A stretch of 15,104 nt of DNA from an uncultured Clostridium sp. (GTDB taxonomy: Bacteria > Bacillota_A > Clostridia > TANB77 > CAG-508): positions 1-15,104 of the forward strand of contig CAMLYR010000033.1 in the NCBI GenBank assembly GCA_946491915.1, given 5' to 3'. How positions within the stretch are numbered: position 1 is the stretch's first letter; each line of letters begins with the position of its first letter. Below, one piece after another: positions 7,909 to 15,046 of the stretch. Under the pieces are notes generated by a model, which saw only the letters and a program-made list of their open reading frames with translations, ran no database searches and was not told the DNA's origin. Both the position numbers and the translations under genes were made by a program.

Positions 7909-8844
7909 ATGTATCGAATTTGTGTTATCTGTGTATATATGGGAAAATTTCCTATTTACAGTAATTTGTGGCTTGATTCATGTCAACGCAATTATACAAT
8001 TGATTTTTTACTAATAACAGATCAAACAATACAAAATTGTCCTCCTAATGTTATTTTAAAGAATATGACATTGCAAGAATTGCGTGAAAGAATACAAATA
8101 GGGATGAAAGAGAAAATAGTATTGGATAAACCATATAAATCCTGTGATTTTCGGCCTATGTTTGGATATATTTTTCAGAAAGAACTAATTGGATATGATT
8201 TTTGGGGGCATTGTGATATGGATGTTATTTTTGGAAATATTCGCAAATTTGTTACAGATGAACTTCTAGACAAATATGATAAAATATATCCATTAGGACA
8301 TTTTTCTTTATATAGAAATTCGGATAAATGTAATCTCTATTTTAAATTAGAAGGTAGTCTAGTCGGAAATTATAAATATGTGATCTCAACATCCAAGAGT
8401 TGTGTTTTTGATGAAGTCTATGGGATTGATAAGATTTTTGAGTATAATAAGCTTCCTCTATATGAAAAAAGAGATTGTGCGGACATTAATTACTTTGTAA
8501 AAAGAATGAAACTTGTAGGACCGAGTTTCAAAAATTATATGTCACAAGCTTTCTTTATGAAGAATGGAGAATGTTATAGAGTGTTTGAATCTTGTGGAAC
8601 TTTACACTATGAGGAATTTTGTTACATTCATCTCCAAAAACGAGCTTATACTGGGACTATAAATAATCATGATTGCTATTATGTGGCTCCTGATAGTTTT
8701 ATTCCTTTTGCAGGAACTGTTGAAGTTTGCGATATTAGGGAAATTAATCCATATAGAGGGAAAGTTAATGAATTGATAGAAGAATTTATTAATGAATATG
8801 CCTTCCGGATTAAAAGAAAATTCAAGTCTTTTTTTATAAAATAA
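7909..8844 (+). CDS. DUF6625-type putative glycosyltransferase
   Basis: The protein has 311 residues from the ATG at 7909, one base after the polymerase stop. An in-frame TTG at 7882 would give an overlap into the preceding gene and an unrelated N-terminus, so the ATG is preferred; from it the protein opens with 'MYRICVICVYMGKFPIYSNLW', a typical beta strand start. It contains 'KPYKSCDFRPMFGYIF' (around D80) and 'FWGHCDMDVIFGNI' with a DxD motif at D103/D105, as expected for a GT-A fold enzyme binding a nucleotide sugar and a metal. I recognise this as the family called DUF6625, frequent in capsule loci, with no defined reaction. No signal peptide or membrane segment is seen, so it is probably cytoplasmic. 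It probably adds one sugar of the repeat unit; donor and acceptor are unknown. Confidence 0.78.
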   Translation: MYRICVICVYMGKFPIYSNLWLDSCQRNYTIDFLLITDQTIQNCPPNVILKNMTLQELRERIQIGMKEKIVLDKPYKSCDFRPMFGYIFQKELIGYDFWGHCDMDVIFGNIRKFVTDELLDKYDKIYPLGHFSLYRNSDKCNLYFKLEGSLVGNYKYVISTSKSCVFDEVYGIDKIFEYNKLPLYEKRDCADINYFVKRMKLVGPSFKNYMSQAFFMKNGECYRVFESCGTLHYEEFCYIHLQKRAYTGTINNHDCYYVAPDSFIPFAGTVEVCDIREINPYRGKVNELIEEFINEYAFRIKRKFKSFFIK

Positions 8845-8851
8845 ATCATAG

Positions 8852-10126
8852 ATGAGAAAAAAAGATTTTTGCATAGGTTGTGGAGCTTGTAAATTTGCTT
8901 GTCCGCAGAAATGTGTAAAATTGCAAGAAGATGTATTGGGAAGATATGAAATGGTAATTGCTAAAGAGCAGTGTCTTGAGTGTGGTATTTGTGAGAAAGT
9001 CTGTCCTATTTATGAAAATATTCTAATACCCAAACAGGCTCAATATAATACGATAACAGGTAACTATTTAAATTGTTATAAAGGGTACGATGATAGATAT
9101 AGGAAAACGAGTGCTTCGGGAGGGCTTTTAACTTCATTTTTATATGGACTTTTAAAGGGAGATATTGTAGATACTGTTGTTTGTTTAAAGGAAAATTCAG
9201 ATTCAACTCAATTTTATAAATATAGTTTTGTATCTGAGCCTAGTAGATTGATTCAGAATTCAAAATCGGCTTATTATCCTGTTGAAATGTCTGAAATGAT
9301 AGAATATATTTTAAAAAATGATGCTCGTTATGCTATTGTTGTTCTTCCTTGTCAAGCTAAAGCTATTAGAATTTTACAAAAGAGATATAAAAAATTGGAA
9401 GAACGAATTTTAGTTCTAGCAGGTTTGGTTTGCGGAGGAATGCCAGGAAAGGGGCTGGTTGAATATATTAGTAATTTCTATGGTCATAGTCTTGACGAGG
9501 TAAAAAGAATAACATTTAGGGAAAAAGAGAAAAATGTGACTAATAGTAATTATTCTATTAAGTTGCAATTTACTAATAATGAAGTTATAAGAAGTCATTT
9601 TCGACAAGAAGAATTTGGTTTTGCTTATCTTAATAAACTTTTTCATTACAAAGCTTGTAATTTATGTAACGACATATTTGCAGAATATGCAGATATTGTT
9701 TTCATGGATGCTTGGTTACAAGAGCATCGGTATGATGAATTAGGAACTTCTATTTGCATTGTTAGAAATGAGAATATAGCCGAATTTACTAATAATTATT
9801 TTACTCAAATTGAAAATGTAAAAGTGGTTACTATCGATTCTGCAATTCAAGCACAAAGTAATGTAGGGTTAGTACTTAGAAAGAAGAAACAAAATATTTT
9901 TAAATATAAATTTTATGCTAGTAAAGGATTTAGGATTCCCTATTCTATTTCTAATATGCAATTCTCTTTGAAAGAAATAACGAAGTTTTCTATTAGAGGA
10001 AGGCAAGAATATGCTATTCAAAATTATGCAGAGAAGCAATGGGTGCTATTTAAGCAGAAAAAGATTTCAATTGAAGATTTTTACAAGAAAATGCATCGTT
10101 ATGTAAAATGGATTAAAATAATTTGA
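8852..10126 (+). CDS. F420 hydrogenase/dehydrogenase beta-subunit-like iron-sulfur protein
   Basis: A 424-residue protein. The N-terminus has two 4Fe-4S ferredoxin motifs: C7-x2-C10-x2-C13-x3-C17-P and C41-x2-C44-x2-C47-x3-C51-P. Then follow 'KTSASGGLLTSFLYGLL', 'VVLPCQAKAIRILQKR', 'GLVCGGMPGKGLVEYI' and 'CNLCNDIFAEYADIVFMDAW', which mark the N- and C-terminal domains of the coenzyme F420 hydrogenase/dehydrogenase beta subunit (FrhB-like). Bacteroidales are not known to make F420, so the family name probably misleads; flavin-binding, ferredoxin-linked chemistry on a sugar or carrier is an inference. It lies 7 bp before the pyruvyl transferase, and proteins of this type very often accompany pyruvyl transferases in polysaccharide loci, suggesting a joint function. 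All eight N-terminal cysteines are present, so it should be active. Confidence 0.9.
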   Translation: MRKKDFCIGCGACKFACPQKCVKLQEDVLGRYEMVIAKEQCLECGICEKVCPIYENILIPKQAQYNTITGNYLNCYKGYDDRYRKTSASGGLLTSFLYGLLKGDIVDTVVCLKENSDSTQFYKYSFVSEPSRLIQNSKSAYYPVEMSEMIEYILKNDARYAIVVLPCQAKAIRILQKRYKKLEERILVLAGLVCGGMPGKGLVEYISNFYGHSLDEVKRITFREKEKNVTNSNYSIKLQFTNNEVIRSHFRQEEFGFAYLNKLFHYKACNLCNDIFAEYADIVFMDAWLQEHRYDELGTSICIVRNENIAEFTNNYFTQIENVKVVTIDSAIQAQSNVGLVLRKKKQNIFKYKFYASKGFRIPYSISNMQFSLKEITKFSIRGRQEYAIQNYAEKQWVLFKQKKISIEDFYKKMHRYVKWIKII

Positions 10127-10133
10127 AAATTAA

Positions 10134-11159
10134 ATGAAAATAGGAATAGTTACAATTTATGATGCCTATAATTATGGTAGTTTCTTACAAGCATTTGCTC
10201 TACAGGAATTTTTAATTAATGAAGGGCACGAAGTTTATATCTTAGATTTTTCAGTATCATTGAAAAGTCGAATTGCTAGAAAATACCTGGCGAAAAACAT
10301 AAAGAGAACTGTTTTGAAACTGCATCGTTATTTTGTATATAGGAAGGATTGGAAACTTCTTAATATAAAACGTGGTAATAAAATAGAGCAAATAGATCTT
10401 ATGATTGTTGGTAGTGATGAGGTTTGGAATATTGATAATGAGTCTATTGAACATATAAAACAGTTTTATGGTATTGATTGTGCAGCAAAACAAATAATAG
10501 CATATGCTCCTAGTTTAGGGTATGCTACAGGTACAAGCTATAAAAAATATCCTGAATTTGTTAATGGCATAAAAAACAATATTTCAGCTTTTTATATGAG
10601 AGATGCCTTTACAGAGGAATTTGTAAAGAGGATCATTAAAAAAGAGACTAGAAAAGTTTCAGATCCGACAATTCTTTTATATGATAGATGGGAAGAATTT
10701 ATGCAGGGATATCCTATGCAAATTGAAAAATATATGATTTATTATAGTTATCTTGATGATACGCCTTTTAAGGAGTTTATAAAGAAATTTGCAAAAGAAA
10801 ATGATTTGAAATTAATTGTTGTAGGCTTTGATTATAAATGGTGTGACGATCAAATAATAGTAACTCCACGTCAGTTTCTTTCAGTAATGAAACATGCTCA
10901 ATATGTTGTGACGAGTACTTATCATGGAACTGTATTTTCAACTTTACTGAAAAAAAAATTTGTTGTTATACATCCTTCCATAAAGGTTATAGATTATTTG
11001 GAACAAATAGGATTAAAAAAAATAAGTTTTTTAGAAAGTGGTTATGATAATTTCTCTAAGTTTCTTTTAGATGATATAGACTATGATCTTGTATGGGATA
11101 AGTTGAATACACTAAGAGAATTCTCTGTACATTGTATTAATGAAAATCTAAATAAATAG
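10134..11159 (+). CDS. Polysaccharide pyruvyl transferase family protein
   Basis: A 341-residue protein of the CsaB/WcaK-like pyruvyl transferase superfamily (GT-B-like fold). Signatures are 'GIVTIYDAYNYGSFLQAFAL' at the N-terminus, 'VGSDEVWN' (92-99) and 'VVTSTYHGTVFSTLL' with H264-G265. Members transfer the enolpyruvyl group of phosphoenolpyruvate to a sugar to form a 4,6- or 3,4-pyruvate ketal, giving the polymer a negative charge. No membrane segment is seen, so it should act on lipid-linked repeat units in the cytoplasm. It is 7 bp after the F420-hydrogenase-like gene and 7 bp before the LicD gene. The coding sequence has a run of nine A at 10950-10958 and eight A at 11015-11022. Some family members are not proven pyruvyl transferases, so the reaction is family-level only. 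Confidence 0.9.
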   Translation: MKIGIVTIYDAYNYGSFLQAFALQEFLINEGHEVYILDFSVSLKSRIARKYLAKNIKRTVLKLHRYFVYRKDWKLLNIKRGNKIEQIDLMIVGSDEVWNIDNESIEHIKQFYGIDCAAKQIIAYAPSLGYATGTSYKKYPEFVNGIKNNISAFYMRDAFTEEFVKRIIKKETRKVSDPTILLYDRWEEFMQGYPMQIEKYMIYYSYLDDTPFKEFIKKFAKENDLKLIVVGFDYKWCDDQIIVTPRQFLSVMKHAQYVVTSTYHGTVFSTLLKKKFVVIHPSIKVIDYLEQIGLKKISFLESGYDNFSKFLLDDIDYDLVWDKLNTLREFSVHCINENLNK

Positions 11160-11166
11160 TGTTAAA

Positions 11167-11976
11167 ATGAATCCATTAACAATATCGGAAATTCAAAAAG
11201 TTTCTTTGGGTATCCTTAAAAAAGTAGATGAGATTTGTAATAAATTGAATTTGCGCTATGTTTTAACTTATGGTACACTTTTAGGTGCAATTAGACATAA
11301 GGGGTATATTCCATGGGATGATGATGTTGATATTATGATGCCACGGCCAGATTACGAAAAGTTGTTAAAATATTTTGAAAGCCATAGAGATGAATTATTT
11401 CCGTTATGTGTCTTAAACTCTCAAACCACTTTTCGATATCCTTATATCATTACTCGCATAAGTAATTCTGATTATTGGTTGAATACTCAAAATGAAAAAC
11501 AATGTGGTATGGGTATATTTATTGATATTTATCCTCTTGATGGTTTAGGTAATGATTTGGAGAAGGCTGAAAAAAAAATGGCTAAGGCTAAAGGTATCTC
11601 TTCTTTGGCTTATCTTTCCACAAGAAAATATTTGAGTTTCAGTGGAACTAAATCTTGGAAGAGAAAAATAATAAAACCTTTTGCTTTTACTTTTGCTAAA
11701 ATAATGGGGAAAGCATTTTTTGAGAAGAGATTATTAAGTATGGCTTATTCTTATGAATATGATAAAAGTGAGTTTGTTGGTTGTGTTGTGTGGGAACGTG
11801 AAGTGTTTAGAAGAGCTGATATTGATAATATGATTTTGCATGATTTTGAAGAGAATCAGTTTTGGATTCCTAAACAATATCATCAGATATTGACAGGATT
11901 TTATGGTGATTATATGCAACTTCCTCCTGAGAAGGAGAGAGAACCACACCATTTGTATTATGCATATAAGAAATAA
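11167..11976 (+). CDS. LicD-family phosphotransferase
   Basis: A 269-residue protein with the LicD signature near the N-terminus: 'YGTLLGAIRHKGYIPWDDDVDI', with the acidic cluster D51-D53 and D55 that binds metal and nucleotide, followed by 'MMPRPDYEKL'. Further typical elements are 'FIDIYPLDGL' and the C-terminal 'YHQILTGFYGDYMQLPPEKERE'. LicD proteins are nucleotidyltransferase-fold enzymes that move phosphocholine, phosphoethanolamine or ribitol phosphate from the CDP form onto glycans. The CDP donor here is plausibly made by the LicC/CobD-like fusion earlier in the locus (inference). It is 7 bp after the pyruvyl transferase and 6 bp before the next glycosyltransferase. A run of nine A lies at 11570-11578. 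The length is typical and the protein looks intact. Confidence 0.9.
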   Translation: MNPLTISEIQKVSLGILKKVDEICNKLNLRYVLTYGTLLGAIRHKGYIPWDDDVDIMMPRPDYEKLLKYFESHRDELFPLCVLNSQTTFRYPYIITRISNSDYWLNTQNEKQCGMGIFIDIYPLDGLGNDLEKAEKKMAKAKGISSLAYLSTRKYLSFSGTKSWKRKIIKPFAFTFAKIMGKAFFEKRLLSMAYSYEYDKSEFVGCVVWEREVFRRADIDNMILHDFEENQFWIPKQYHQILTGFYGDYMQLPPEKEREPHHLYYAYKK

Positions 11977-11982
11977 AAAGTT

Positions 11983-12924
11983 ATGGGAATATGGCAATAT
12001 TATAAACAAGCAGGTGGTTTCAAATTACTTATTCAATATTGGAAAGCTCATGTTTTAGGTTATGCTTTTTTAGAATTCATATTATTAGGCAAAAGTAAAA
12101 CTGCATTAGAGATTTTCCGCCTTGCTGTTAATAATCGAATACATGAGAAATTAAAGAGGAAGTATAAGTACGTTATAACAAAAAAGCTAACGATTCCAGA
12201 AAAAGGAAAATGTCAAAAAAGTAATAAAGTTTGGGTTTGTTGGTTTCAAGGTGTAGAAAATGCTCCTTTGTTAGTACGGAGATGTTATGAATCTTTATGT
12301 AAATATTTGAGAGATAGGGAGATTGTTCTTATAACACAGGATAATCTTTTCAATTACGTACAATTTCCTGATTATATCTTAAAAAAATGGGAGGCTGGAG
12401 TTATAACGAATACACATTTCTCAGATTTGTTACGTTTAGAATTATTGATTAAATATGGTGGAACATGGATTGATGCAACAGTTTTATGTACAAGTGGTAA
12501 ATATCCCAAATATTTGTTTGACTCTGACTTGTTCTTTTTCCAAAAGTTAAAACCTGGGAAAGATGGGGATTGTATTCCCTTATCTAGTTGGTTTATAACT
12601 TCTATCTCTAATAATAAAATATTGATAGCTACTCGTGAGCTATTATATACATATTGGCATGAACATGATTTTCTAGTAGATTATTTTTTGTTTCATCACT
12701 TCATGTATATGGCATGTGAGGAATATCCTGAAGAGTATAATAAAGTAGTTAAATTTAGTAATTCTATTCCTCATATATTATCATTAGGATTATTTCAACA
12801 ATATGATGAAGAAAAATATCAAGCTTTGGTCGATATGACTTGTTTTCACAAATTGTCATATAAACTAAATGAGGATAATATAAAACGAAAAGGAACTTAT
12901 TATAGTATACTTATTAATCAATGA
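11983..12924 (+). CDS. Caps_synth/GT32-like capsular glycosyltransferase
   Basis: A 313-residue protein of the capsular polysaccharide synthesis family (Pfam Caps_synth, related to GT32). The visible markers are 'KVWVCWFQGVENAPLLVRRCYESL' in the first third (opening strand and donor pocket), and 'SDLLRLELLIKYGGTWIDAT' at 147-166, where the D at 164 belongs to the DxD-like metal/nucleotide-sugar site typical of GT32-type enzymes. It has no signal peptide and would add a sugar to the lipid-linked repeat unit in the cytoplasm. The donor sugar is not predictable; GT32 relatives often use UDP-hexoses or UDP-hexosamines. Its stop overlaps the start of the next gene by 4 bp (ATGA at 12921-12924), so the two are probably translationally coupled. 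Confidence 0.88.
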   Translation: MGIWQYYKQAGGFKLLIQYWKAHVLGYAFLEFILLGKSKTALEIFRLAVNNRIHEKLKRKYKYVITKKLTIPEKGKCQKSNKVWVCWFQGVENAPLLVRRCYESLCKYLRDREIVLITQDNLFNYVQFPDYILKKWEAGVITNTHFSDLLRLELLIKYGGTWIDATVLCTSGKYPKYLFDSDLFFFQKLKPGKDGDCIPLSSWFITSISNNKILIATRELLYTYWHEHDFLVDYFLFHHFMYMACEEYPEEYNKVVKFSNSIPHILSLGLFQQYDEEKYQALVDMTCFHKLSYKLNEDNIKRKGTYYSILINQ

Positions 12925-13994
12925 AAATATCAATTATAGGTACAGTTGGAGTACCTGCAAATTATGGCGGATTTGAAACGCTAGTAGAAAATATAATCAC
13001 TAATGTATCTTCTAAGAAGTTGACCTATACAGTTTACTGTAGTTCCAAAGCTTATACGGAACGATCAGATGTTTATAAGGGTGCAGTATTACAGTATATT
13101 TCTTTAGACGCTAATGGATATCAAAGTATTTTATATGATATCTATTCTTTAATAAAAGCTACTAAGCATAGTGATTCTATTTTGATACTAGGTGTGTCAG
13201 GATGTTGTTTTCTACCGATTTATAGATTATTTTCTAAGAAAAGATTGATTATTAATATTGATGGTTTAGAACATCGCAGAGAGAAATGGGGAAAATTGAC
13301 AAGACGTTTTCTTAAGTTCTCAGAGCAAATGGCTATAAAATATGGAAATGTTATAATATCTGATAATAAAGGTATTCAAGATTATGTAAATAAGGAATAT
13401 GGAGTTTCTTCTGAGTTAATAGCCTATGGTGGAGATCATGTTCTTTGTTCAATAACGAAAGAAAAAGAAAACGAAATATTGGATAAATATTCTTTAAGGA
13501 AAGAAGAATATTCATTTACAGTTTGTCGTATAGAGCCCGAAAATAATGTTCACATTGTGTTAGAAGCATTTGCTCATTCAAAAAGAAATCTGCTTATTGT
13601 TGGAAATTGGGAAAAGAATGAATATGGTATACATTTGCTGCATCAATATAAGAATTATACTAATATAAAAATGCTTTCTCCAATATATGATATTAGTATT
13701 CTTAATATTCTACGTTCTAATTGCTCGTTTTATATACATGGGCATAGTGCGGGAGGAACTAATCCTTCTTTAGTTGAAGCTATGTTTTTTGGAAAACCCA
13801 TTATTGCATTTGATGTAATATACAATAGAGAGACAACAGAAAATAAAGCTGATTACTTTTCTTCTGTGGAAGAGTTAGAACGATTATTATCTCAAAATCG
13901 TGATTATTATTGTAATTCAAGAAGTATGTACGAAATAGCAAATAGAAAATATCGATGGAAAATAATAGCAGAACAATATGAAGCTTTATATTGA
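12921..13994 (+). CDS. GT4 glycosyltransferase with DUF1972 domain (rhamnosyltransferase-like)
   Basis: A 357-residue GT-B enzyme. The N-terminal domain opens with 'IIGTVGVPANYGGFETLVEN', the DUF1972 hallmark shared with rhamnosyltransferases such as RgpA/GacB and Cps2T of streptococci. The C-terminal Glyco_transf_1 domain contains 'FTVCRIEPENNVHIVLEAF' and 'HGHSAGGTNPSLVEAMFFG' (about 273-291, with E286 in the nucleotide-sugar-binding motif). Transfer of L-rhamnose from dTDP-L-rhamnose is likely but inferred from the family; the rfbC gene 140 bp downstream, which acts in making dTDP-rhamnose, supports it. It starts inside the ATGA overlap with the preceding gene. It is the last gene of the tightly packed block. 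Confidence 0.9.
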   Translation: MKISIIGTVGVPANYGGFETLVENIITNVSSKKLTYTVYCSSKAYTERSDVYKGAVLQYISLDANGYQSILYDIYSLIKATKHSDSILILGVSGCCFLPIYRLFSKKRLIINIDGLEHRREKWGKLTRRFLKFSEQMAIKYGNVIISDNKGIQDYVNKEYGVSSELIAYGGDHVLCSITKEKENEILDKYSLRKEEYSFTVCRIEPENNVHIVLEAFAHSKRNLLIVGNWEKNEYGIHLLHQYKNYTNIKMLSPIYDISILNILRSNCSFYIHGHSAGGTNPSLVEAMFFGKPIIAFDVIYNRETTENKADYFSSVEELERLLSQNRDYYCNSRSMYEIANRKYRWKIIAEQYEALY

Positions 13995-14134
13995 GTTTAT
14001 GGAGTTGATGTTTATAGTATTAATAATTCATATGGATATTTTAGCATAGTGAGCAATTTATGATATTTTGCTTCTTAATTGGTGAATTGGGATAAAATGT
14101 TTACTATATATTAATGGTTTTTTAGATAGGATAG
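13995..14134 (+). other. Gap between the glycosyltransferase block and rfbC
   Basis: 140 bp of AT-rich sequence without a gene. I find no hairpin plus T-run and no convincing TTTG/TAnnTTTG promoter pair. After a block where genes lie 1-18 bp apart or overlap, this break suggests rfbC is a separate module, perhaps with its own promoter. Confidence 0.3.
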
Positions 14135-14686
14135 ATGATGGAAGTTGTAGAAACTAATATAGAAGGAGTGATTATTATCGAACCCCGTATTTTTAAAGAC
14201 GATCGGGGCTATTTCTTTGAATCATTTTCTCAAAGAGAATTTGAGGAAAAGGTTTGTAAAACGACCTTTGTTCAAGATAATGAAAGCAAGTCCGGTTATG
14301 GAGTATTGAGAGGACTACATTTCCAGAAACCTCCTTTTGCTCAAAGTAAATTAGTGCGAGTTATAAAAGGGGCAGTGTTAGATGTTGCTGTTGATATAAG
14401 AAAAGGTTCTCCTACATTTGGGCAATATGTATCAGTGGAGTTAACTGGTGATAATCATCGTCAGTTTTTTATTCCTCGTGGATTTGCTCATGGATTTAGT
14501 GTTTTAAGTGAAGAGGTTATTTTTCAGTATAAATGTGACAACTTCTATTCACCTCAGAGTGAAGGAGCAATAGCCTGGAATGATCCGGATTTAAATATTG
14601 ATTGGCGTATTCCTGTTGAAGAAGTGATACTTTCTGAAAAAGACAGTAAGCATCCAAAGTTGAAAGATTTGCAGTGTGTATTTTAA
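14135..14686 (+). CDS. rfbC: dTDP-4-dehydrorhamnose 3,5-epimerase
   Basis: A 183-residue protein, the normal length for RfbC/RmlC, a cupin that converts dTDP-4-keto-6-deoxyglucose to dTDP-4-keto-L-rhamnose, the third step of dTDP-L-rhamnose synthesis. Visible markers are 'FKDDRGYFFESF' (20-31), 'LRGLHFQ' with catalytic H62, K72, 'FFIPRGFAHGFSVL' and 'QYKCDNFYSP' with Y132 and Y138, all at the positions known from characterised RmlC. The start is 14135 or the adjacent ATG 14138; an AGGA-like site at 14128-14131 is better spaced for 14138. No rfbA, rfbB or rfbD is in the window, so those must be elsewhere. It is separated from the preceding block by 140 bp and followed by a gene-free stretch, so it may be the last gene of the locus. 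Confidence 0.96.
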   Translation: MMEVVETNIEGVIIIEPRIFKDDRGYFFESFSQREFEEKVCKTTFVQDNESKSGYGVLRGLHFQKPPFAQSKLVRVIKGAVLDVAVDIRKGSPTFGQYVSVELTGDNHRQFFIPRGFAHGFSVLSEEVIFQYKCDNFYSPQSEGAIAWNDPDLNIDWRIPVEEVILSEKDSKHPKLKDLQCVF

Positions 14687-14756
14687 AGTTTACTTCATTT
14701 GTAATTAGCTTGTTAATTCAACTCTTAGAGTTTTAAAACCACATTTTTGTCATCAT

Positions 14757-14862
14757 CCGTCACTTCAACTGTTAACCAGTTATCAATCAATGAACTAAAA
14801 GTGACGGCAACCAGTGACGGCAAAGTGACGACAGAATAAATCAAAATTTTGCCGTCACTTTT
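14757..14862. repeat. Cluster of GTGACGG repeats in both orientations
   Basis: AGTGACGGCAA occurs at 14800-14810 and again at 14813-14823, and a degenerate third copy AGTGACGACA follows at 14824-14833. Inverted copies are CCGTCACTT at 14757-14765 and TTGCCGTCACTTTT at 14849-14862. The last is a perfect 14-bp reverse complement of AAAAGTGACGGCAA at 14797-14810. The copies lie about 11-13 bp apart, close to one helical turn, which is compatible with protein binding, though no binding protein can be named. Confidence 0.75.
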
Positions 14863-14870
14863 CTTTTTAT
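14797..14870 (+). terminator. Possible rho-independent terminator
   Basis: The arms 14797-14810 and 14849-14862 can form a perfect 14-bp stem, and the right arm runs straight into TTTTCTTTTTAT. The loop is long (38 bases, or 25 if the nearer repeat copy pairs instead), which is unusual for an intrinsic terminator. It lies about 110 bp after the rfbC stop, so it is well placed to end the transcript of the locus. Confidence 0.4.
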
Positions 14871-15028
14871 GTAGAGTTTAGATATTCAATTGATAATTGG
14901 ATACTTATTACTAAGAGAGTTTACCGAATGCTTATTTCTGAACTATACTGCGTGCATTAGAACAAACACCAGTAACCTTATTATGCAGACAAGGCTTGAC
15001 TAATATATTTTGTATGATGCATGTTCCC

Positions 15029-15046
15029 GTTCCACGTACGTGAAAC
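15029..15046. repeat. Near-perfect 18-bp palindrome with CACGTACGTG core
   Basis: GTTCCACGTACGTGAAAC is self-complementary except for one base pair (15032/15043). The 10-bp core CACGTACGTG at 15033-15042 is perfect. It could be a binding site for a dimeric regulator or a recombinase; no second copy was seen in the window. Confidence 0.6.

Noticed and set aside
8602..8874. Minus-strand open frame opposite the DUF6625-type gene, and similar ones opposite other genes
   Set aside because: These are rich in residues expected from the antisense of AT-rich genes, have no recognisable motifs and lie entirely opposite well-supported genes.
14720..14732. Hairpin AACTC/GAGTT after rfbC as the main terminator
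   Set aside because: The stem is only 5 bp and is followed by just four T before A residues; the longer inverted repeat downstream is a better candidate.
14797..14862. CRISPR array
   Set aside because: The repeats are 11-14 bp with 2-bp or no spacers and occur in both orientations; no cas genes are present.
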